In this document: piece after piece, positions 56,989 through 64,000 of the stretch
How the letters are laid out: the number at the start of each line of letters is the position of its first letter
Position numbering within the stretch: position 1 is the first letter of the stretch
Assembly: GCA_902806565.1 (NCBI GenBank)
Contig: CADCXA010000033.1
Location: 62,001-126,000 of the forward strand
Length of the DNA: 64,000 bases
Direction of reading: 5' to 3'
Origin: Hypoxylon rubiginosum
Taxonomy: Eukaryota > Ascomycota > Sordariomycetes > Xylariales > Hypoxylaceae
Translations under genes and position numbers: made by a program
The notes under the pieces: generated by a model
What the model was told of the DNA's origin: nothing
The model's database searches: none
Seen by the model: only the letters and a program-made list of their open reading frames with translations

Positions 56989-58574
56989 ATGTTGAGCCAA
57001 ATCCTCCTCACTGCCGTTTTGGCAACTGGTGCTCTCGCGTCGCCTGTAGAATGCACCACGGGGGAATCGGATCTCGAGTGGATTTCCAAGAATTCTTCCC
57101 TCCCCAAAGTTGTGTACGTTATACGAATGTTCATCCTACAAGCGTCATACTTATATCGATTACAGAATATACAGCACTGGAGGCACGATCTTGTCGGCAT
57201 CGAACTACAGCCGCCTCGACAACGTAGCGTACGGCTCGGGCGTCGGCCCGACCGTTCCAGAGCTAATTGCCAACGTGTCCGAGGTTTTAGACGTAGCTCA
57301 GTTAGCATTCGTCAGATTTCCCGCCCCGGGCGGCAGCGCTGGCATCAACTCAACGCTGTACCTGAACGTGACTCAATATGCCAATCGACACCTGTGTGCC
57401 GAAGACTCTGATATCGCGGGTGCTATTATGTTTCACGGGACCAACACCCTAGAAGAGACCGTATGGACCCCAACCAATATTCAGTTAACCCCTGAAGTCC
57501 AATTAAAGCTAATGACTGCTTGCTACTTAGGCCTTCGGTGTGGATTTGACATTCAATTGTTCAAAGCCATTCATCGCCACGGGTGCTATGAGGCCAGACA
57601 CCTACATTTCACCAGACGGCCGATCGAATTTCTATCAGGCTGTTGCTGCCGCCGCCTCCCCGGCGTCGCGTGATCGTGGCGGTCTTATTGTCTTTAACGA
57701 CCGGTAAGCTATACTAACGCCAAAGTCCTCCCAATCTCCATGTGTGTAGGAAAGTCTTTGGACTAATGTATTACGCTCCCGTTTCCAGCATCACGTCCAT
57801 CTTCTACTCCACCAAAACCAACGCCAACACGCCGGATACCTTCAAGGCTCTAGAGCAAGGAAATCTCGGCGCGTTCCTCGCTGGGCAGCCGTTCTACTTC
57901 TTCGGCCCGGCCTATCCCACGGGGCGCCCGCACTTCGACGTGTCTAACGTAACCGACCTCAACAGCCTACCGGCCGTCATCATTGTCTACGGTCACCGTA
58001 CGTGTTAACCTAGCTCCCCTTTGCGAACTAATCATCGATCTTCGAAGACTTGGAACTGTCCTAATTACCTTGTAGAGGGATTCGACGCCTCATTGATGTA
58101 CGCCGCTGTGGCAAATGGTGCAAAGTGAGTTCCTAGCAATCTATAAGATCTTCTTTAATCTGTTGTGCCTCAACGATTCTAACAATTATTTTTCAGGGGG
58201 CTGGTCATTCTGGGCCCGGGAGCTGCGGCGACGAGTCCGAGTGCCAAAGCGGCGGCGGCGGACCTCTACAGCCAGGGAATTCCGACGATTGCCGTCGCAA
58301 GACCGGTCACCGGAACCGGTGTCCCCGACCCCGTTGCGGGTGCTCTGTACGTCGTCTATTGTGTTCTTTCCAGTACGAAACGTTTTGAATATGACTCTAA
58401 CAGCAGTCCAGCATCTACTCGAGCTACGTCGGTGCCGAGCAAGCTCGCGTTATGCTTCAACTCGCTCTCAACGCCAAGTACAACCTGGATGAGATTCGCG
58501 ACCTTTTCGAAAGTCCTTTAAGAAATGCGATTTTCGGTCCTACCGCGAATCAGCAGTTCTACTACGGATCCTAG
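56989..58574 (+). CDS. Secreted L-asparaginase-like protein with altered active site
   Basis: Seven exons: 56989-57113, 57166-57460, 57531-57703, 57750-57997, 58076-58124, 58197-58346 and 58412-58574; about 400 residues, all phases closing. A signal peptide (about 1-18) precedes VVIYSTGGTIL, the first catalytic Thr motif of type II asparaginases. ATGAMRPDTYISPDGRSNFYQAV and STKTNANTPDTFKALEQGNLG are also typical. The second motif reads HGTNTLEET (Asn near residue 135) where the family has HGTDTxEET. In the following helix, AASPAS stands where the catalytic Lys usually sits. In bacterial type II enzymes this Thr-Asp-Lys set drives hydrolysis of asparagine, so activity may be lost or changed. 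The fold should be intact. The protein should act outside the cell. Confidence 0.92.
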
Positions 58575-58950
58575 CATATTCGGAGGTGATGTCGAGTATT
58601 GTCTCGAGATCTGCGTGGTGCGAAGGAGAAAAGGGGGCACGATTTGATAGCGAATTTGGACATAGGCAAATAGATGAATAAAACCACGATCCTGTAAAGG
58701 ATAACGAACTTCACCTGCCTAATATCCAATACATTTGAAATCTACGTAATTTCTCGTCGAAACAAATGTCACCCACGTAATAATACTATGCAACTGGCAG
58801 TGTACACAGCATCTGACTCGGTGACTACGAGGCCCGTCAAGAAGTTCCCCAATCACGAATTAATATAATCAAATATCCTTGCTGCTGCAGTCATAAACTC
58901 AGATAGAAGATACCATTTAAGCCCCAACTACAAACGTGTTTTCGCAGCTG
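58575..58950. other. Intergenic region between convergent genes
   Basis: AT-rich; no gene seen. It should hold two transcript ends. Confidence 0.4.
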
Positions 58951-59733
58951 CTACCAAGAATCGCCTCCAACCGCTTTAGTATCCAGATCGCATCCACTCC
59001 AGATGTCAGGTGCCAAGGCCATGTGCTTGCCATTTCCGTCATAGTCGGCAGTCTGCGACAAGACGACCCTATCCCTTGTCGCCGATTCCACACTGTCACG
59101 GAGCTGTAGAACGAGCTTGTCGTCGTAGCAAGCCCATAGTCGAGGAAGGAACTGGACGTCCTGGCTGCAATACAGTCTGATCTCTTCCGAGAGCGGACGC
59201 ACGTTGAAAACTTCGTAGCTGCCACCGCGCCCGGGAGCGAAGAGCCGGATACCGCTCTCCTTGACCCTTTTCCACTCGGAGACCTCGTCCTCGTCCAGTC
59301 CCAAGTCCCCTTCGATGCACCGGGATAGCCCCTTGAGATAATGCCTGCGGGCGGTACTCGTGCCGAGCTCCATCAGCTGCAAGTCTTGTATACCTTGAAG
59401 CCCGATCTGGAAGTGGCTGAATAACGCATCGGAGTCGTTTCGTACGTCGAAGATCACCTTCGGGGTGGTCTCGGACTCTAGTATGTCTTTCAACGTGCGT
59501 CCGTCGGATCCGGGGGTAGTAAACGCTTCGGAGCCTAGGGTTCGGACATCTATGAGATATGTCTGGCTGGTCGGAAGCACGTACAGTTGGAAGATTGATA
59601 TGCTGCCGTGCCTAGACAGGTTTACCCCCTCTAAGTCGATGTAAAGCGATGGCGGGTTCGCCGGCAGTACCTCTAACGTATCTAGGACTACTATCAGAGC
59701 CTCCTTAGTGTCGATAAAACTGGTAGCTGCCAT
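58951..59733 (-). CDS. 3'-5' exonuclease domain protein (DEDDy, RNase D-like)
   Basis: Single exon, 260 residues. Motif I is YIDLEGVNL (D-x-E near residue 33), motif II is VIFDVRNDSDALF, and motif III is RLYCSQDVQFLPRLW, a Y-x-x-x-D as in DEDDy nucleases. DLQLMELGTS matches the family's conserved segment after motif II. The order and spacing fit the 3'-5' exonuclease (RNase D/WRN-type) family. There is no HRDC or other extra domain. It probably trims RNA or single-stranded DNA, but the target is unknown. There is no signal peptide, so it is intracellular. Confidence 0.87.
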   Translation of the reverse strand: MAATSFIDTKEALIVVLDTLEVLPANPPSLYIDLEGVNLSRHGSISIFQLYVLPTSQTYLIDVRTLGSEAFTTPGSDGRTLKDILESETTPKVIFDVRNDSDALFSHFQIGLQGIQDLQLMELGTSTARRHYLKGLSRCIEGDLGLDEDEVSEWKRVKESGIRLFAPGRGGSYEVFNVRPLSEEIRLYCSQDVQFLPRLWACYDDKLVLQLRDSVESATRDRVVLSQTADYDGNGKHMALAPDIWSGCDLDTKAVGGDSW

Positions 59734-60507
59734 CTTGAAGTCGCATGAGGAGATTCGGGAGAGATAAAAAGATAAATATCCAAGTTAAAAAGGAAGGATA
59801 ACTAAGTGGAATAAGAAATTCCCGAGACGTATCAGCGATACTTATACACGAAACCGAACCAATGAATAAGACCGCTGTCTGTGCACGAGGTTATTTGCAT
59901 ACGTAGGCCTGGTGTTTATACTTCGAAGGGTGGATATGCGAAGCCAGTGCTAGTAAAGTGTAAAGGAAAGAGAAGTTTCACTTTTGAATGGAAAGTTGAG
60001 GGCATGAAAGAGGAGTAGGCGATTAAAACAATCCTGTTATTCAATTTTTGCTAAGGCAACCAACGCCCGACTCATGCGACCTGCATATGGCAGGCAACAC
60101 TGACACTCCTGCGGCTGCTGGACGACGAATTAAACGTTTTCTGTGGTAGTTCCTTCGCTTACCTATCCCTGCTAACTAAGAACAGGTTAGATAGATGACT
60201 AGGTATTCTGGGCTAAAAAATAGGCGATCAAAGGTATGCAATATCAATGGAATCTGAAATCAACTCATCATGGACACAGCTCTGTTCTTCTTCTTCTTCT
60301 CCTTCATCTTTCGTGCCATTTGCCGTGAAGAAGTCCGTCATAGTTGTATTTTTTATATTTTTAATATACTTCTGCCAAGACTGTGTAGGAGATATCGACA
60401 TCAGCAGCGTCTGAAACTCAACTTGGCACTGGCTCTGCTATGGATATAAAGTGTTTGGCGTTGGCACTCTTATATTCTCACTCCCCTATCCCCCCCTGAA
60501 GTTTTGT
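59734..60507. other. Intergenic stretch, no gene seen
   Basis: A TTC-repeat run near 60286-60302. It should hold the exonuclease promoter and the 3' end of the small secreted-protein gene. Confidence 0.4.
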
Positions 60508-60885
60508 CTAGTTGGGTACACTATATGTGCAAGATCCCCTAGCCAAACAGCGGTTTGCGACGGAGCCATCCTCCGCAAAGGTCAGCCAGGCCCTAGTGGC
60601 TTGCGTGTCAGTATCATTCCATATTCAAATACGGGGGTTTCGTGTCACGTACGACACTGGGAGCGCTGGTGGCGGTGCGAAGGGGCCTTGGGCCCAGCAG
60701 CAGTACCAGCCGAGACTAGGCAAAGTCACGTTGCTGTACGCAGCGTCGATGTCCTCGCATAGTAGAGCCGACAAGAACTTGCGCTGTAGGCAGAGGTCCT
60801 GCTCAGGGGGGTCGGCTTGCGGCGTGGGGGATGAGAACCCAACGGCCGCGACGGCGGCGAGGGTCATGAGGGTAGGGACGCGCAT
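60508..60885 (-). CDS. Small secreted cysteine-containing protein (effector-like)
   Basis: Two exons, 60885-60653 and 60592-60508, about 105 residues. The first exon has a signal peptide (about 1-19, MRVPTLMTLAAVAAVGFSS). The second exon, too short to stand out alone, is reached by a 60-bp intron with a GTACGT donor, a TACTGAC branch-like site and a TAG acceptor. It adds AWLTFAEDGSVANRC and ends CTYSVPN. The mature chain has six cysteines, including a CC pair, so three disulfides are possible. No family is recognised. Without the splice the first frame would end at 60625 after 86 residues. A TATA-like TATATAAG lies about 100 bp upstream. Small size, signal peptide and even cysteine count resemble fungal effector candidates; this is inference. 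Confidence 0.65.
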
Positions 60886-62573
60886 TTTGAAAAAGCTCCT
60901 AGTATAGGATAAATTGGACTCTGTCTTGAGTTGAGTTGATATAATCTTTCCAGTTGGTGAGAACATTATAGTGCCTAATGTTGCCTTATATACACGAAAT
61001 CGTGAACAGAGCCAACGCCAAGTCGCCAGCATCATTTCAACCTCTTGGCTAGGACTGGCCGGGCAAGTAGCAACGATTGTGGGGTTCTATCCTTATCCCC
61101 CTCAAAATCTCGTATTGAGGTTCACGGATGTAACTCGACCCTGGCAGAAGATCAATTTATCGTGCGGGTATTATAACGATTCGGGAAACTGTCAAAACCC
61201 AATATCAAATAATAGTTAGAAATCCACAATAGGGTATTCGATGCCATCGGCATTGCAACCGAACGGCTGGGGGAGAAAGACTTGCCGCACCAATCCTGGA
61301 CGACAACCCAGCTTGGCCAATAAGTTGAATTTAGAGATGGGTATCTCGTAACATTATACTTCGTATATCTCTTCTAGTTAAAGCCTACCTGCTTCTACCA
61401 TTGAGGCCCATACCTCTCCAAGTGAGTCCACCGACATAAGCCAGACTTCCTGATACTCTTCCTAATTTGCTACTAAGTCGAGAAAAGAGTTTCCTAAAAG
61501 ATGGGCCTTGGAATGCTCCGAAGACTGTCTATATAATATTTTGAGGCTGTCAGAAAGGGGCGGGTAAATGCCTCCATTTATACCAACCACTGGAGGACTC
61601 TGCTGAAACTCATAGCGTTAAGAGGTGAGTCTAGGTCTTATTGGTCTTAAACCTTTTGCAATTCCTAGTAAACGAGAAGAAATCGCATTCACTTTTCGAA
61701 TAGCATAGATAGTGGCGGGCTAGACATAGGTCACGGCTACAGGTTGATTTTCGCTGGAAGAGTGGTTTTGACGCTGCCAAACAAAAACACGCGTTTGATT
61801 TGAGATCAGCTTTTGATGAACCCCCTTTCGAAATGATGATCTAGGAGAGGAGTGTATACCTTATTGACCGTTGGTTTGGTACGGTTTAACAACTTATAAT
61901 TCTTGGTGATCTCTTACCCCTGAAGGCTTGATCAAGCTTGTATCGTGTTCAAAACTTACTTCATTCAGTCATAATGAACGAAATAGAAACTTCTGTCCAT
62001 TAATGCAGTTACTAGTCACGAATTGATTAATAATTTATGCCATTCAACCTACTTTATTCGACCCGTAAACTTGTAAAGTCTTCAGCTTATTATGAGAGCT
62101 TGATGGTTAGATTCAGCCAAACTCTCAAAAGTTGCATTACATCGATCATTAGCGGTGCCTTTCCCGCAGCATAACTTGACAAGAGGGTCGTAATTCCCAA
62201 CTTCCATACTGATTGATACACTATCTATCGACAACGATGTGTGAGATGGTGATACTTATGTGTGCAGGGGTCACGGGCCATGGTGGGGTTCTCAGGGGCT
62301 TTGCAGGCGGCAATTAAGCGGTAACAAATCTGCAACTTCCTCCTTCGCGACATCAAAATTCAACAGCTACAAGGAGATAGACACCGTCGCTGACTTTTGA
62401 TCTTCAGTACCGAATCAAATACCAGCAGTAATTTCATTTCTAGCTCCTACGGTCACTTCCTAAGACTCAGGTACCAGTTCAGAGCCGAGTGAGATGATTT
62501 GCGGCTGAGCTGAGTCAGTGACCACGCACAGGAGGGGCAACGTCCAACGTCGAGTTCGTGAACGTCGAGAAAG
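60886..62573. other. Intergenic stretch, no gene seen
   Basis: About 1.7 kb of AT-rich sequence. No coding frame is supported; the end near 62574 should hold the P450 promoter. Confidence 0.4.
60984..60992 (-). promoter_or_regulatory. TATA-like box of small secreted-protein gene
   Basis: The minus strand reads TATATAAGG here, about 100 bp upstream of the start at 60885. Confidence 0.45.
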
Positions 62574-64000
62574 ATGGATATCATCAATTCAATCGTGGGA
62601 TCGCCAACGCGCCTCGGCGTTGTTGTCGGGTTTCTGGTGGTGTTTCTCTACTACGTCTTTCAGAGCCGGTACCAGAGACTTCCGCATCCGCTTCCGCCAT
62701 CTCCCCCAGCAGAGCCGATTATCGGACACATTAGGAGATTACCCATGGAAAATGCTCACATCAAGCATATGGAATATGCCAAGCAATACAGTGAGTAAAA
62801 AGGTTACAGTTATTACGCCGCTGAATCTAACCCCTGATCCTAGACTCGGATGTTGTCTACTTCAACGTGCTAGGGAACCACATGATCGTTCTCAACACAC
62901 AGAAGGCTGCCAATGAGCTTCTTGACAAGCGCGGAGCCAACTATCAGGATCGGCCTAGATTCGTGCTGTTTGAGGTTATGGGATGGGGCCTGACTTTGAC
63001 CTTCCTCCCATATGGTCCGAGATTCCGTCTCCATCGTTCCGTGCTACAAACGGGCTTCACTAAAACTGCCATCACGAACTACAGACCGATCCAAGAAGAC
63101 GAGGCTAGACAAGCAGTTGCGAGGATACTCAAGCGCCCCGAGGCTTGGGATTTTGCTGTTCGACGGTTGGAATATTCTGTCGCATTTGTTAAAACTCGTC
63201 TTTTGTTTCTAACACAAGAATAGGTTTGCTTCTGCGATAGTCCTTCGTATTGGCTTCGGCGTCACCGTTCGATCAGATGATGACCCCTTTATCAAGATTG
63301 CGTCGGACGCAAACATGGCAACTGGAGGGGGAGGAAATCCAGGAACTGCTCTAGTTGACTACCTACCGCCATGTTCGTCCCTACGCGGAGTGGTCGTATG
63401 CTATTCTGAGCTAACAGATTCGTAGTTCGATACATCCCCGACTTTCTCAACTTCTCAAAGAGTCTGCAACATGCGCGTAAATGGGGATGGGCGATTAGGA
63501 ACCTGCATGACATACCATTCTCTGCAATCAAGAAAGAATTCGTAAGTCTTTCTAAGAGCACATCGGCAGGCGGCTTTACTGATGTTAGCAAAGGACGAAG
63601 GGACTGCCAATCCGTCATTTGCCTACACACTTCTTATGAAATATAAAGAGAACGAAGAGGCAGGCATTCCGAATCAGCTTACCCTCCAGGATATCCAAGG
63701 AGCATCAGGCGCCGTCTTTATCGCAGGTTCTAATACGGTTAGTTTTTATGTCCTTACTTTCTAAGTACAATTTTGACCAGCTGTCTACGCTAGACTTTTG
63801 CTACCACGACCGTTGCCCTCTTGAATATGATGCTTAACCCCGAAGTTTTCCAGAAGGCCAGAGCTGAGATTGATAGAGTAGTCGGAACCGAGAGGCTACC
63901 TTCTTTCGACGACAGACCTGATCTGCGTTATATTGACTATCTGGTCGAAGAGGCCTCAAGATGGCGACCTCTGTCACCTATCGGCATACCTCATAAGTCC
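62574..64000 (+). CDS. Cytochrome P450, 3' end beyond window
   Basis: Partial gene; exons 62574-62790, 62844-63165, 63224-63372, 63426-63541 (or to 63545), 63589-63737 and 63794 to the window end. An N-terminal membrane helix (about 15-30) precedes LPPSPPAEPIIGH. The sequence carries the C-helix region (FLPYGPRFRLHRSVLQ), FRYIPDFL, the I-helix AVFIAGSNTTFATTT, and ends before the heme loop, with EEASRW as the ExxR motif. The fourth intron does not close in phase with its GTAAGT donor at 63542. It closes only with a weak GTCTTT donor four bases later, giving EFVTKDEG. Either that donor is used or the gene has a one-base lesion. The other splices are canonical. It differs clearly from the P450 at 53.9 kb. 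The substrate is unknown. Confidence 0.85.

Noticed and set aside
53865..64000. A catabolic or biosynthetic cluster linking the two P450 genes
   Set aside because: The genes between them (asparaginase-like, exonuclease, small secreted protein) share no evident pathway with P450 chemistry, and the two P450s belong to different groups.
1..64000. CRISPR arrays, operons or other prokaryotic systems
   Set aside because: Introns, gene families and intergenic structure are fungal throughout. No regularly spaced repeats with unique spacers were seen.

Overview
This window reads as nuclear DNA of a filamentous ascomycete (Pezizomycotina, most likely a Sordariomycete). Protein-coding genes are split by short introns, mostly about 40-90 bp, with GT...AG ends and CTRAC-like branch sites. 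The gene content is typical of that group: a HET-domain incompatibility protein, a NACHT-ankyrin (STAND/NLR-type) protein, fungal MFS and ABCG transporters, a GH18 chitinase ending in a fungal CBM1, cyanovirin-N homologues, multi-intron P450s and a But2-type secreted protein. I recognise no tRNA, rRNA, CRISPR or prokaryotic element. All gene models were assembled by hand from reading frames, splice signals and remembered family conservation; no search was run.

Layout. 0.5-6.5 kb: two conserved proteins, a proline-rich one and a single-pass membrane protein with two PPxY motifs. 8-11.2 kb: a monocarboxylate-type MFS transporter convergent with a WrbA-like quinone reductase. 13.2-22 kb: HET protein (probable frameshift), PLP aminotransferase with a GC-AG intron, short-chain dehydrogenase with a 17-nt exon, and a DHA1-type MFS transporter. 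23.1-30.6 kb: an ADP1-like ABCG transporter, then a probable mitoribosomal protein divergent from the ribosome-assembly GTPase Nog2. 31.7-38.2 kb: But2-like secreted protein, NACHT-ankyrin receptor-like protein, proline-iminopeptidase-like hydrolase. 38.2-41.8 kb: gene-free, AT-rich, carrying a 480-bp MITE-like element with inverted ends and an 8-bp target duplication (hAT-like). 41.8-53.1 kb: secreted chitinase, NAD(P)-binding protein, two small membrane-protein candidates, an intact cyanovirin-N gene next to its broken paralogue, a small single-TM protein, a second pseudogene and an HPP-family membrane protein. 53.8-64 kb: a complete P450, a secreted asparaginase-like protein with altered active-site residues, a 3'-5' exonuclease, a small secreted cysteine-containing protein, and a second P450 cut by the window edge.

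How the genes relate. I see no biosynthetic core enzyme (PKS, NRPS, terpene cyclase), so the scattered P450s, transporters, SDR and aminotransferase do not form a convincing metabolite cluster. The commonest theme is the cell surface and non-self interaction: HET and NACHT-ankyrin proteins inside; chitinase, CVNH lectin, asparaginase-like protein, But2 protein and a small cysteine protein outside. The strongest structural signals are the MITE, the decayed CVNH duplicate, a recurrent 10-bp intergenic palindrome (TACCTAGGTA, five copies), and several unusual splice structures (two GC-AG introns and exons of 5, 14 and 17 nt).
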